NCBI GenBank assembly: GCA_964568805.1
Contig: CAZMRW010000033.1
Span: 1 to 40,549 of the forward strand
From: CAZMRW01 sp964568805
Lineage (GTDB): Bacteria > Pseudomonadota > Gammaproteobacteria > Methylococcales > Methylomonadaceae
Direction: 5' to 3'
Length of the DNA stretch: 40,549 nt
The notes below the pieces were generated by a model. It saw nothing but the letters and a program-made list of their open reading frames with translations, did not search any database and was not told the origin of the DNA. The position numbers and the translations under genes were made by a program. This document shows positions 8,983 through 18,927 of the stretch, in pieces; the stretch's first letter is position 1, and every line of letters starts with the position of its first letter.

Positions 8983-9435
8983 TTAATCTTCGCTACTGGC
9001 AATATTACATTAAATTTGATCTTGCATGGCATTTCGCTTCAGAGATATACCATGTTCGAAGTCTGTAACATTGAATCAAATAAACGGTGGTTTACTTGAA
9101 AGAAATCACCTTTCAGCTCTTTAATTTCATAATAATGTATGGAATCGTTAAACTCTGCTTCAGAACTATAACTGAGATCAGAGTAAAGTTAAACTTCAGC
9201 TAAGCTGTTTCTGTCAGAACCCGTCGGGATATTTATCTCAAACGCAATATTCGGCACTAACTCAATAATTCATGATGATGAAAACGGACCGGGGTTTGCA
9301 ATTCTCGCCCCAATGTTTCACATGGGCGACTCCATTTGCACCAATGGTTTCGGACGGGGCGAATCCCCATCCGGCTCGATAAAATCGGTATATCCAACTA
9401 TTACGCCATGAGTACAAATGACAGTAGCCCCTTAA
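8983..9435. other. Intergenic region upstream of TIR operon
   Basis: About 450 bases hold no gene. The half near 8990-9200 is AT-rich and should contain the promoter of the minus-strand TIR-STAND operon; I could not pick a confident -10/-35. The half near 9250-9435 is GC-richer and contains a hairpin at 9351-9373 downstream of the large minus-strand membrane-protein gene. Confidence 0.5.
9351..9373 (-). terminator. Hairpin downstream of the 1368-residue membrane protein gene
   Basis: CGGACGGGG-CGAAT-CCCCATCCG forms a stem of nine positions with one C-A mismatch and a 5-nt loop, about 60 nt beyond the stop of the minus-strand gene. There is no T-run after it on the minus strand, so it would be a weak terminator or a 3'-end stabiliser. 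Confidence 0.35.
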
Positions 9436-12400
9436 TCATGACTCACTTTGCTCGGCAGCGGCCTGTTTCTTTTTAGCCTTGCTTTTATCCCACAAACCAT
9501 TGCTTGAAAAACAGCTCCAGCCCCATTTGAGCCAGTCGAGCAGCGAGACCGCCAGCCAAAGCGACCAGGCCAGCATCAGAAAACGGTACGCGTAGACCGG
9601 TACCGAGATGACTGTTGCTGTCGGCAATGCCGACGGGCTTCTATCCTGATACCAGTTTAATGAAAACGCCGAGGACTGGTTGCCGATGATCTGCATTTCC
9701 GGTGAGCTCAAAAGACCTTGAGCGACAGCGAAAAAAAGCACGGCGAGCGATAATAACGTTAAAGCCCCGATAGACGCCTGCAACGCATTAAAATAAACCA
9801 CGTCTCTGGCCGACTTGTCCGCTCGCCAGCCTAACAGCATTAACCAGGCAATGACGATCAACGCCGTTGCCATCGGTATCTGGCTGAGTCCGACCAGCAA
9901 TAAAAACCATTGCCAGTTTTTTAACGGTGTCAGCGGAATTTTGGCGAGTCCTTGCGACAAGATCACAATCACAATCAGCACGCCCCAGAATAAGACGGCC
10001 GGTCCTATGGTGGGCCCCATCACGAACAAGACCCAGCGATCCTGCCCAAGACTGATATTAAGGCTGTTATTGACACTCTCCTGACCTAGATCGACCCTCG
10101 GTGTCGATATGACCGGGGCCATGGCGATGGCTTCCTGCCAGTTTATCAATATCCCCTGTTTGCCGGGCCTGACCGGCAGGGTCAGTTTTCTTCCCTCTTG
10201 CCGGATTGGCTGGGTCAGCCCATCAATGGCAACCGATTGCAGCACGGCTTGTTCGGGCAGGACAAGCGTGTGTTGCGCGCCCTGAGAACTTCTCAGACTG
10301 AGCAACAAGTCCGCCTCACGGCCTCGAATACCCGGTTTAACGCTCAGCCTGGTATTATCGATTGTCAGCGTTTGACCCTGGGCCGCTTTCGGCCGGGTAA
10401 CGCGCAAGATCATTTTTTCTCCGGGCCAGGGCCGGAATTCCGGCAGCCATCGAGACTCGTTATTTTGATGAATTGAGGCGATGCCGGAGGATTCTATGTG
10501 CCAGATCGGGCTGACATCGACTTTCCAGACTTCAATCCATTGCCCGGTCTGGGCAGCGGCCAGCTCGATTTGCTCCGATTTTTCCAGCGTGGACTCCCAT
10601 TGCAGTAAGGTCTGGTCCGCCGCTATATTAACGTCGACGTTGCCATCCTTAACCCGTATGCCGGGCGTTGTGATCGACTCGCCCGGTAGCAGCGGCACGG
10701 ACAGGAGCACCGGTGAATTTAACGGCGAAATCCTGATGATTCGGGTCATAACGCGCCAATCCAGGCCCAGCAACAGGGTGCGTTCGATTCTGACAAACAG
10801 CGGCAACACGCCGGGGGCCCAATTGGCTTTGCCATCAGGCTCCGGTGTTTTTTTCATGCGGCTGAATTGCAGTTGGTTATCAACCTGGCCATCATCCTGA
10901 ATGCCCGCGACTTGCCAGCCGGTGCTGTCGATGGTCACCCGGCTCGGCCTGACCGGCAACGGCAAACTGAATTTATTTAAAATCGGCGTGACGCCGCGCA
11001 TCAAGACTCGATGCCCGCCCTCTTCCAAACCGATCCACAGGCCGTTAGCATCGCGATATAGCCCTTCTGCCGTTTCGCCATCAACGATGACCTGATTGGG
11101 AAACCATTGTTCATAATCCGCAGGTAGTGGCACGGCTACGGCATGTTGCGCGTGGATTTCCAGCGTAACCAGCAGCTCCTTGTCGCTGATTGCCAGCTTC
11201 ATCTCCGGAATCTGCGCACAATCGGGTAAACAATCGGGGGCCTCCAGCAGTTTGCTTCTCAAGGTATCGAGCATCGCCTGATCGGGAAAATCGGCGCGCA
11301 CATCCTGCGACGACATAGAGAACAACGGTAACAGCAAGAACCCGATCAGCACGGGATTTGCAGTTTTGATTCTGAATTTGAATTTATCGGCGAGACCGAA
11401 CATCAGCAAGGCCAGCACGGCGATACAGGCGACCCTGATAAAATTGAGCAGCATCGTCATCATCGGCGTGAGATACCATACTCGCAACTGTTGCCCGGCA
11501 TCGACCGAACCATTCCACGACAGCGCTATTTTATGCCATTGCCATTGCGGCAAACCGGGACCGGTCTGAACCTTGGCGTTGGGATCGATACGGTCATAGC
11601 CCACACTCTTGTCCGCATAAAAACTATCGCTTTCCGGGCTGCGTCCGGCATAGTCCGGCCTGTTTGATCTTGATTTACTCATCAAATGCTCCTGCATCAC
11701 GGCGGCAGGTGCAGACTCGGCAGGCATGGTTTCATCCGCCGGATACTGAGGCGTCATGATGGATTGCCAGGGTTTTTCCAGCTGCGGATACAGCCCTATC
11801 CGCACCTGATCGATCATAAAAGGCACCGCAATCAAAATTAACGCCAGCCAGAACGCTTTACGGCAGCCATTGATGAATTGATAAAATTTTCCTTTCGGCA
11901 AAACCGTTATCAGGGCAGTCGCAGCCAGAATATTGAGCCAGATGAAATGGGGCGAACCCGGTTCATGCCAGATTAACGACAGCGTCGCCAGCGCAAAAAA
12001 ACCCCAATTCCGCGTCCAAAGCCTGGCGGTAGCCAGCGCCGCAACCAGCACCAGAAACAAATCCAGGAGCGTCCAGCGGGATATCCAGCTATCGGGAACA
12101 TTGTCGACGCCGTTAGCAGCCAGTAAACGCCAGCCCGGCGGTAGATTGAGTTCGGCGTTGACCTGATGAAAAGCCTGCTCCCAGCCGACCGCGCTGAGCC
12201 TGCTGGTGCTGCCAGACTTCCTGCTGTCGGCATCCAGCATTATCATGCCTTTTCTGACCTCTACCCCCTGCTTGTTCGAACCTTGCTGCTGGGTAATCAG
12301 TTGATTGCCCCCGTCCAGCGTTACCCTGCCCAGCCGGGTTTCCGGCAAGGCATTGAGCCGCCAGCCGCTGGTCATTTTGCCGGTTATCTTATCATTGATG

Positions 12401-13542
12401 GTATAACCGTTACCGTCAAAGTCGAGCCATAGTTTTCTGGTTAAATTAAGTTGATTGGGTTCTGGCTCGGGATCGCCGCGGCGTTTCTGTTTTAACCCCA
12501 TGATCTGACCCTGATTGATCTTGTAGGCTGGCAGGGATTTCCAGTCATTCGGTAAATTGGTCTGGCTGGCGTCGATTGCAATGACATTTTCTATTTCGAC
12601 AACGCGTAAATCCGGACGGGCATCGAACACCCAAATTTCCGACTGCGGCCACTCCTGGAAAGTTGTCCCTGTATTATCGGCCGGTTTACCGGCGACCTTA
12701 AGGAAAGAAATGGCATTCAGCTCCTTAGGGCTTCTGGCTATCATCTCAATCTGCCAGCGACCGGGGCGCAACTGAACCAGTAATTGGCCATCGGGCTCCA
12801 GCCGGGCAGGTAACGGGCTGTGCAACGCCAACGGAATAAAGCCGTCCAGCATCGGCTGTGCCAGTTTCAGTTCGCGTTGTTCGCCGGATATCTCCAGAAC
12901 CAGCAGGGTCGATACCTGTATCGGCACGTCGTCGCTAACTTTTCTAAATACCTGTAAATCGACGTTGTTCTGACTATTTTCGGTTTTCCGTTGCCCGACA
13001 TCGCTTTCCTTTAGCCACAACTGGCCGTCTTTGACGGCCGGACTCCGAACGGCCACACCGTTGATAGTTAAATTGATCAGGCCGGTATCGATCGGTATCC
13101 CCAAATTGTCGGGAATCGAGCCCCAAAAAAACTCCCCTTTGATATGATGACTGGCCTGCTGATCCTGCTTGACTGTCAACTTGATCGACGGAATCCCGTT
13201 TCTGTTCATCACCAAGGCTTTTTTTCCGTCTATAGTTACGTTTAGCGGCCAATGTTTGCCGTCTCCAGGCAAACTGACCCAGCTGTCCCGATAAACCCGC
13301 CAGCTGATCGCAAACTCGGCCTTGTTTTGCGTCAAATTCAGAGTCAATACCGTGGGCCAGCTGCAGCGCTTTTGTTCGTAACTGTTGTAAATAAACGGGC
13401 AGACGCGTTCTGGATTATCCTGTAGCACCCAATCGACCCAGGGCTTGAGGGGTTCCGGCACTTGCTCGGGGGTTAATGGTTTTGCCTTGACGACTGATAC
13501 AAACATTAAAGACGCAACTAATAACCCGATGAAACGATTCAT
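9436..13542 (-). CDS. Large multi-domain membrane protein, function unknown
   Basis: This encodes 1368 residues. Residues 1-20 are a signal peptide (MNRFIGLLVASLMFVSVVKA). A long beta-rich, presumably periplasmic part (about 21-490) contains Cys pairs near the start (VCPFIYN ... KRCSW). Hydrophobic helices follow at about 495-585. A second helix group (about 690-747) precedes another beta-rich periplasmic domain (about 750-1165), which opens with a CLPDCAQIPEMKLA Cys motif. A final helix cluster (about 1170-1350) ends in a short Lys-rich cytoplasmic tail. AGGAG precedes the ATG by six bases. I do not recognise a named domain. The repeated layout of a periplasmic beta domain followed by transmembrane helices suggests internal duplication, perhaps an envelope assembly or sensing protein. 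The ORF is intact and long, so it is certainly coding. Confidence 0.85.
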   Translation of the reverse strand: MNRFIGLLVASLMFVSVVKAKPLTPEQVPEPLKPWVDWVLQDNPERVCPFIYNSYEQKRCSWPTVLTLNLTQNKAEFAISWRVYRDSWVSLPGDGKHWPLNVTIDGKKALVMNRNGIPSIKLTVKQDQQASHHIKGEFFWGSIPDNLGIPIDTGLINLTINGVAVRSPAVKDGQLWLKESDVGQRKTENSQNNVDLQVFRKVSDDVPIQVSTLLVLEISGEQRELKLAQPMLDGFIPLALHSPLPARLEPDGQLLVQLRPGRWQIEMIARSPKELNAISFLKVAGKPADNTGTTFQEWPQSEIWVFDARPDLRVVEIENVIAIDASQTNLPNDWKSLPAYKINQGQIMGLKQKRRGDPEPEPNQLNLTRKLWLDFDGNGYTINDKITGKMTSGWRLNALPETRLGRVTLDGGNQLITQQQGSNKQGVEVRKGMIMLDADSRKSGSTSRLSAVGWEQAFHQVNAELNLPPGWRLLAANGVDNVPDSWISRWTLLDLFLVLVAALATARLWTRNWGFFALATLSLIWHEPGSPHFIWLNILAATALITVLPKGKFYQFINGCRKAFWLALILIAVPFMIDQVRIGLYPQLEKPWQSIMTPQYPADETMPAESAPAAVMQEHLMSKSRSNRPDYAGRSPESDSFYADKSVGYDRIDPNAKVQTGPGLPQWQWHKIALSWNGSVDAGQQLRVWYLTPMMTMLLNFIRVACIAVLALLMFGLADKFKFRIKTANPVLIGFLLLPLFSMSSQDVRADFPDQAMLDTLRSKLLEAPDCLPDCAQIPEMKLAISDKELLVTLEIHAQHAVAVPLPADYEQWFPNQVIVDGETAEGLYRDANGLWIGLEEGGHRVLMRGVTPILNKFSLPLPVRPSRVTIDSTGWQVAGIQDDGQVDNQLQFSRMKKTPEPDGKANWAPGVLPLFVRIERTLLLGLDWRVMTRIIRISPLNSPVLLSVPLLPGESITTPGIRVKDGNVDVNIAADQTLLQWESTLEKSEQIELAAAQTGQWIEVWKVDVSPIWHIESSGIASIHQNNESRWLPEFRPWPGEKMILRVTRPKAAQGQTLTIDNTRLSVKPGIRGREADLLLSLRSSQGAQHTLVLPEQAVLQSVAIDGLTQPIRQEGRKLTLPVRPGKQGILINWQEAIAMAPVISTPRVDLGQESVNNSLNISLGQDRWVLFVMGPTIGPAVLFWGVLIVIVILSQGLAKIPLTPLKNWQWFLLLVGLSQIPMATALIVIAWLMLLGWRADKSARDVVYFNALQASIGALTLLSLAVLFFAVAQGLLSSPEMQIIGNQSSAFSLNWYQDRSPSALPTATVISVPVYAYRFLMLAWSLWLAVSLLDWLKWGWSCFSSNGLWDKSKAKKKQAAAEQSES

Positions 13543-13702
13543 GCTTTACTCCTGATAATGTTGATTCGACGTCAAGACGGCACCAAAATCTCGCGGGTGC
13601 GCAGTCTATTCCAGTTGCGTTTTTCTAACTCCTAGGGAACGCGGATTAAATTTATCCTGATCCGCCAGCGGTCATCAGCGCGTCACACCGCTTGCCGTCA
13701 AT

Positions 13703-14131
13703 TCAAACTTTACCGTCCAGCAGTGATTCCGCCATAGTCCAAAACAGGAACCCGAACAGAATGGATGCCGCGCCAAAGCAGATTCCCAGAATTTTGATCG
13801 CTCGCCCTCGAAACAGCGCTTTTGTCCCCCTGATGACAGGAGCATCCGTTAGCACCCAATATCCGGAAGGAGGAAATTCCTGAGCGCGGATAATCCCGGC
13901 GCCCAGGTGCCACAGATAGCAGGAAAACGCGAAAAGCGGCAACGAAATCAGCGCAGAGATTAAAACAATCGCAATCCTGATACGATGGATCATCGCTTGG
14001 GAGTCGGCTACGATCCAGGATTGAATCCGCAGGCAACAAACGATGGACAATATGCAGGCCACAGATACAGCCAGCAATGCCGCTGCGGCAAACCGGCGAA
14101 TGGCAGGATTGGCTGGCCTGGACCCGGTCAT
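13703..14131 (-). CDS. Small integral membrane protein, unknown
   Basis: This encodes 142 residues with about three strongly hydrophobic segments: AAALLAVSVACILSIVCCL (about 15-33), IAIVLISALISLPLFAFSCY (about 53-72) and ILGICFGAASILFGFLFW (about 111-128). A hydrophilic stretch (FPPSGYWVLTDAPVIRG) lies between the second and third. A competing frame (13710-14144) has no such periodic hydrophobicity and is rich in Cys, Ser and Arg, so it is taken as a shadow. No strong Shine-Dalgarno is visible before the ATG. The gene lies 160 bases upstream of the large membrane protein on the same strand and may be cotranscribed. I recognise no family. Confidence 0.65.
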   Translation of the reverse strand: MTGSRPANPAIRRFAAAALLAVSVACILSIVCCLRIQSWIVADSQAMIHRIRIAIVLISALISLPLFAFSCYLWHLGAGIIRAQEFPPSGYWVLTDAPVIRGTKALFRGRAIKILGICFGAASILFGFLFWTMAESLLDGKV

Positions 14132-14298
14132 TTATGCTGGGCATTTAACATGCCGTGATTGATCGTGCCAGTCAACGATGATGGCACAGGTCAGCAGGAT
14201 AAATGATTTTGATCCCGTCCCCGCTGCATTGCTGCGGGTAATGATAAAGGGCGTAGCGCGAAATTTTCATGAATCAGGCAGGAAACCGACACGTCATT

Positions 14299-17200
14299 TC
14301 AAATGGTCAGTTCGGCTATATTGACAGGTTTATGGATACCCCAGCCCTGCCCGTAATCCACGCCTATTTCTTTCAAAATAGCGTAAATCTCGTCGTTTTC
14401 GACATATTCCGCAATCGTTTCCAATCCCAGTGAATGGGCGATCTCATTCATCGATTTCACCATGGCCACATCGGTCGGGCTGTGGGCTATTTCCTTTATG
14501 AAAGACCCGTCGATTTTAAGGTAATCAACATCCAGGCTTTTCAGATACGAGTAGGATGAATAGCCGGTACCGAAATCATCCAGAGAAAACCTGCAGCCAA
14601 ACTGTTTAATCCTACTAATAAAGGTTTCCGTGAAGACCAGATTGTCGGAGGCCACGGTTTCTGTGACTTCGAAGGTAATTTTGTGCAGCGGAAGGTCGCA
14701 ATCCGTCAGCCGCTGCAGCAGATTTTCAAGGAATTCCTCGGAATTAAGCGACTGCCCTGACAGGTTGATGGCAAATCCGCCGATGCCGGCAAAAAAGCTC
14801 TTGTGCTGTTGCATCCAGTAAAATACGGCGTCGATCATCCATTGATCGATTTCAGGCATTCGCCGGCAATGCTCCACCGCCGGTAAAAAATCACCTGGCG
14901 CGATGATATTTCCGGATTCGTCCTTTATTCCCAGCAAGGTTTCATAATGTGAATGCGCCGACTTTTCAGGATTGATGGCTTCAATCTTCTGGCATCGGAC
15001 AAACAAGCGATTTTCGGCAAATATCTGGTCGATGCGTCCAACTTGTTCATGGATCCCCCGTTGCGCTTTAATGCTTGCATCGTCGACCTTATACAGGCGG
15101 ATTCGATTGTGGCCGGAACGTTTTGCTGTAATGCTTGCCGAATCGGCTTGTTGCAGCAGTTCATCGGCATTGAAGTCATGTTCAAAAAAAGGCACCAAGC
15201 CGATACTGACGCCGACCGAATAGCTTTTATCTTCCCATTCGAAATGGGATTGGTTGATATGATCCCGGAGTTTTTTGGCAATGCCATAGCCCTCGTCTTC
15301 AGAACAATCCTTTAACAAAAGTCCGAAAGTCTTATCCCCCAAGCGGGCAATAATTTCGCTTTGACTTACTTGGCTTTTTAACAGCTGAGTGATGTTTCGC
15401 AGCAGCTCATCGCCGGCAATCAATCCGCAACTATTGGTAATCATTCGAAAATCCAGGATTTCTATATAGCAAAGCATATGCCTGGAATCATCAATTGATA
15501 TTAGCTGTTCCTTCAGCAGTCTTAAAAACTCTCTTCTATTGACCAGATGGGTAACAGGATCATGACTGGCGTTATAGACCAGTTTTTGATGCATTTTTTG
15601 CAACATCATATTGGCGGCCCTGTCCAACAGGGGTTCATCCAAATTCTCAATTTTATTGACCGACCCGGTACGCATTAATGCGGCCAGTTCATCTTTGCTC
15701 AATTCCAGTTTTTTCTGGCCTTCCCGGTTTACGAAAACATAAATCCGAGATTTGTTGCCGACCCACACGAGTTTAAGCGGTTCAAACTCTTCTGCCTCCA
15801 GCGACAGGGTAAACCATTCACCAATCTGCAAACGGTCGACCTGGCGAGTCCAGTTATTCTCGATAATGTTGATGGAATTGATCGCGCCGGATTTCCTGGG
15901 CGCTATGAATTTTTTTTCTACGGGTATACGGATTGGCGGATAGCCGGTACCCAGCAAAGCGGCCTTCAGCTCATCCATGACCTTGCCATGCAGGAAGGCA
16001 TTGGTGCAAACCGAGCCTAACTGATTTTCTATTAAATTCAGTTCTTGCCGTATCTGGAGTAGCTGTTCATCCGAAAATGGCTCCCGGACTGCAAGCCAGT
16101 TCAGCAACTCGTCAATTACCTTCAGATACCGTTGCCGTTTATTGGCATGATGTTCGTCGTTTAATTCAGTGATGACCAGTAGGTGCTGCCAGCCTGATTC
16201 AAGCAGCGTCGAGACGACTTCCGGTATCAGTTTGCCGGCTATGCGCTTATCGATTTCTTCCTGGATGATGTCCCTTGCTTGTTCCAGTTTTTGTTTTCCT
16301 TCGTAAGCTTCAATGACCCGGCGAATAGCCAAATCCCTGGATTTGGCTACCGGCTGACTAATTTCCTTTAATTCTTCATCGACAATGGCAAATATTTCAG
16401 GATTGTTTATCGATTCCTTAGCGATGCGACCGAAAAGCTGATCCAGGGTTTGCCTGATTTTATTGCTCTTGATGATTTTATTGCCCTTAACAGCACCTTC
16501 GAGTGCGAACAATTGGTTGAGAACACTGCGCGCGGGATGGGTTTCAGAATCCAGGAAATCGGAATCTTTAAGAGACAAGGCCATCAACGGTAGCTGGATC
16601 GATTCCAGGTAGGATTTGATGTGGGGAATGAACATCAAATCATTCATCAGTGTTTCATACAACTGTCCATACACCTCCAGTCTGCTTTGATCGCTCGAAG
16701 ACAATTTTTTGGCGCCGCCGGCATCGGCAGCCAATATTTCTGACAAGTGTTTCTGCAAGTTCGACGAGTCTTGATGCAGGGAAGCGCTGGCAACCGCTTT
16801 TGCATGCAGTTTCGCTATCGCCCCCACAATCTCGTCGGACGAATAGGCTGGAATAATGAGCTCATCGTATGACGGCAAATCACCCTGAGCGATTTGACGG
16901 GCAATCGTATCCCTCTGGTAAATAATATCCAATAACTTACTTGCGGTCTGGGCTAATGGTTGCCCTTGCCGCGCCCGGTTGGTCAACTGTTGAACCGGCG
17001 CAGCCGGATAGGCGGAAAGTTCGGGAGCTTGCCGCTCATGCTGAACGGCTGTACTTTGCGCTGCCGGTTGATGTTGTCCCGGCAGTGAATGATCACCCGG
17101 CAACATGTCTCGCTTCAGATTCGCGGTCTCCTGCGGATGATAGACTATTTCCTCAACGATCTGGCTAGGGGCGCCATAATCTTCTAACAGTTTCTCCAGG

Positions 17201-18180
17201 GATTTGTATAAATTATCCAGATTATCCATCAAGGCGCTATCGAAAGCCTTGTATAACATTTGCTTGACCGTTCTGATTTCATCAAGCTGGCTGACGCTTT
17301 CCTTAAAACTGTTATACAATTTGACCGGAGAAACCGGGTTATTGATATCCCGCCTGGGAATCCCCGACACATAACTCAATTTAAGCTCGATCTGATCGAG
17401 CCGATCACTGAAATTTGAAGCCACCCTTTTGATGCTGGAAGACAGCGTCAGCGAATCCTCAAACTCATCTTTTTCGATTAGCGAAAGGGTATACGCATCA
17501 GTGGCTGCCGTTGTATTTTCCGGCAACAATTTACGTACAAAATCCATTTCATTGATAACGGACCGACAATAATCCTTAGCGATTGAAACTTGATGAAATC
17601 GCAGTCTTCTTGTTGCCTCGAGAAAAACTGTCTTTTCACTTGAATCGATGGCCCGTTCTGCTGCCAGTTCCAGATCATTGCACACGCTATTGAAAAAACC
17701 ATCCATCAGCAACGGCAGAGTCTCTCGCAATAACTCCTTGAACGACAATTTAAATCGTTCTTGATTGACCGCACTGACCGCTCGAACCTGACCGCTTGAA
17801 GTTTCCGGTTTAACCTGGCTTGTTGCCTTTTTCAATAAGGCCCTGAATAACGATTCGGAAATTTTTTCAGTGGCAACTCCTATCCCGTTTGAGCAGACTC
17901 GCATCACTTTTGCTTCGATTTGGGTGTAGCCCTTACCCTCACCCGAATTCAACGAAAGCAGCACTTTAATCTTTTTATGCAGCAGAAGAGTCAGGTCTGT
18001 ATAGGATTTTCTGATTTCCAGAAATAACCCCTGTGTGCAAAAATCAAGAATGTTGCATTGGAGGGTTATCGAATCCCCCATTGAAAAGAGCGCAGTATCC
18101 TCATAAGCAACAAGGGCCCCGAGTTGAATGCCGAATCGTTTCGATTGGCGACGTTCTTTATCCTTGGTAAAAGTTGACAT
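14299..18180 (-). CDS. PilZ-DUF1631-GGDEF-EAL protein, probable c-di-GMP phosphodiesterase
   Basis: This encodes 1293 residues. The N-terminus (about 10-115) opens with RRQSKRFG, an RxxxR-type PilZ start that can bind c-di-GMP. A long helical DUF1631 region follows (about 150-840), ending in an EWFTLSLEAEEFEPLKLVWV segment. The GGDEF domain (about 855-1020) is present in outline (DPVTHLVNRREF, GLIAGDELL), but the signature reads RLGDKTF (about 946-952) in place of RLGGDEF, so cyclase activity is unlikely. The C-terminal EAL domain (about 1040-1290) keeps an E in YETLLG, plus NLSGQSL, FEVTET, DDFGTGYSS, YLKIDGSFI and ETIAEYVE, so hydrolysis of c-di-GMP is plausible. No membrane segment is seen, so it is cytoplasmic. 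No strong Shine-Dalgarno precedes the ATG. It is most likely a c-di-GMP-responsive phosphodiesterase or effector. Confidence 0.9.
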   Translation of the reverse strand: MSTFTKDKERRQSKRFGIQLGALVAYEDTALFSMGDSITLQCNILDFCTQGLFLEIRKSYTDLTLLLHKKIKVLLSLNSGEGKGYTQIEAKVMRVCSNGIGVATEKISESLFRALLKKATSQVKPETSSGQVRAVSAVNQERFKLSFKELLRETLPLLMDGFFNSVCNDLELAAERAIDSSEKTVFLEATRRLRFHQVSIAKDYCRSVINEMDFVRKLLPENTTAATDAYTLSLIEKDEFEDSLTLSSSIKRVASNFSDRLDQIELKLSYVSGIPRRDINNPVSPVKLYNSFKESVSQLDEIRTVKQMLYKAFDSALMDNLDNLYKSLEKLLEDYGAPSQIVEEIVYHPQETANLKRDMLPGDHSLPGQHQPAAQSTAVQHERQAPELSAYPAAPVQQLTNRARQGQPLAQTASKLLDIIYQRDTIARQIAQGDLPSYDELIIPAYSSDEIVGAIAKLHAKAVASASLHQDSSNLQKHLSEILAADAGGAKKLSSSDQSRLEVYGQLYETLMNDLMFIPHIKSYLESIQLPLMALSLKDSDFLDSETHPARSVLNQLFALEGAVKGNKIIKSNKIRQTLDQLFGRIAKESINNPEIFAIVDEELKEISQPVAKSRDLAIRRVIEAYEGKQKLEQARDIIQEEIDKRIAGKLIPEVVSTLLESGWQHLLVITELNDEHHANKRQRYLKVIDELLNWLAVREPFSDEQLLQIRQELNLIENQLGSVCTNAFLHGKVMDELKAALLGTGYPPIRIPVEKKFIAPRKSGAINSINIIENNWTRQVDRLQIGEWFTLSLEAEEFEPLKLVWVGNKSRIYVFVNREGQKKLELSKDELAALMRTGSVNKIENLDEPLLDRAANMMLQKMHQKLVYNASHDPVTHLVNRREFLRLLKEQLISIDDSRHMLCYIEILDFRMITNSCGLIAGDELLRNITQLLKSQVSQSEIIARLGDKTFGLLLKDCSEDEGYGIAKKLRDHINQSHFEWEDKSYSVGVSIGLVPFFEHDFNADELLQQADSASITAKRSGHNRIRLYKVDDASIKAQRGIHEQVGRIDQIFAENRLFVRCQKIEAINPEKSAHSHYETLLGIKDESGNIIAPGDFLPAVEHCRRMPEIDQWMIDAVFYWMQQHKSFFAGIGGFAINLSGQSLNSEEFLENLLQRLTDCDLPLHKITFEVTETVASDNLVFTETFISRIKQFGCRFSLDDFGTGYSSYSYLKSLDVDYLKIDGSFIKEIAHSPTDVAMVKSMNEIAHSLGLETIAEYVENDEIYAILKEIGVDYGQGWGIHKPVNIAELTI

Positions 18181-18927
18181 TGATGTACCCGGTATCTTGC
18201 GCTTCGAATAATGTATCGTTAGCGGTTATAAATATAGTATTAGTTAATCACGATGTCCCTATGATGATTTTTTGGTCAAACATGCTGCCGCAATCCCAAA
18301 TAAATGACGCCGGCAATGGCAAAATTTTAATATTTTAATTTGACAAACTAATTGGAATTTAACTCCTAAACCGGAATATATTTGAATAATCTTAATTTGG
18401 CATTAATCGCCCTCAACAAATCCGGCAGGTATAGGACGTTATGGTCTACACACCTTAGTGCCGTTATGATTTTGGAAGACGCTCTCCTAGCCGCTCAACT
18501 CACTGCCTGAGCAACAACAGATATTTAAACTCTTTATTGATGACTGAACGGGCTTGACTTAATCGCCGGTAGACACCGCTGATTGCTGTTGCATGGACTA
18601 GTAGTCCGTCAAGCATGTGATGACGGTCAAATGTAGGTGCGAATTCATTTGCACAGCGCGGATAAATCCGCACCTACATTATTGCGCTTCCCGTCAAAAT
18701 TGCATTGGCGAACTATTAGGCGCTGTTCGATGCCCTGCCAGCCAAATTAAGCGCATCAACCACCAATGTATTATTTTTGATAAAATATTAAGAGAAAAAC
18801 CCATTCGAAAAATATAGCATATAAGTATATGAACGTAGAATTATATTTGAACCGATGAAAACGCAATCAATAAAGCCTGCGCGGAGCCCGCTTAATCCAT
18901 TGGCCACAATCCACATGAGACGGATTC
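18181..18927. other. Long divergent intergenic region
   Basis: About 750 bases lie between the minus-strand c-di-GMP protein and the plus-strand stress protein. The part at 18200-18420 is AT-rich and probably carries the promoters of the minus-strand gene. The middle carries several inverted repeats, including a REP-like palindrome at 18630-18680, GGACTA-G-TAGTCC at 18595-18607, and GCTTGAC (18552-18558) paired with GTCAAGC (18608-18614). A 66-codon open frame at 18617-18817 runs straight through the palindrome and has no coding character, so I do not call a gene. Confidence 0.55.
18630..18680. repeat. REP-like palindromic element
   Basis: AATGTAGGTGCG at 18630-18641 is an exact inverted copy of CGCACCTACATT at 18669-18680. 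The inner bases (AATTCATT against GATAAATC) continue the pairing imperfectly, giving an imperfect hairpin of about 51 nt. Intergenic hairpins of this 'GTAGGTGCG...CGCACCTAC' type are typical of dispersed REP/BIME-like repeats mobilised by REP-associated tyrosine transposases. Only one copy is in this window, so dispersion is not shown. Confidence 0.55.

Noticed and set aside
18617..18817. 66-codon plus-strand frame in the long intergenic region
   Set aside because: It runs through the REP-like palindrome, has no Shine-Dalgarno and no coding character.
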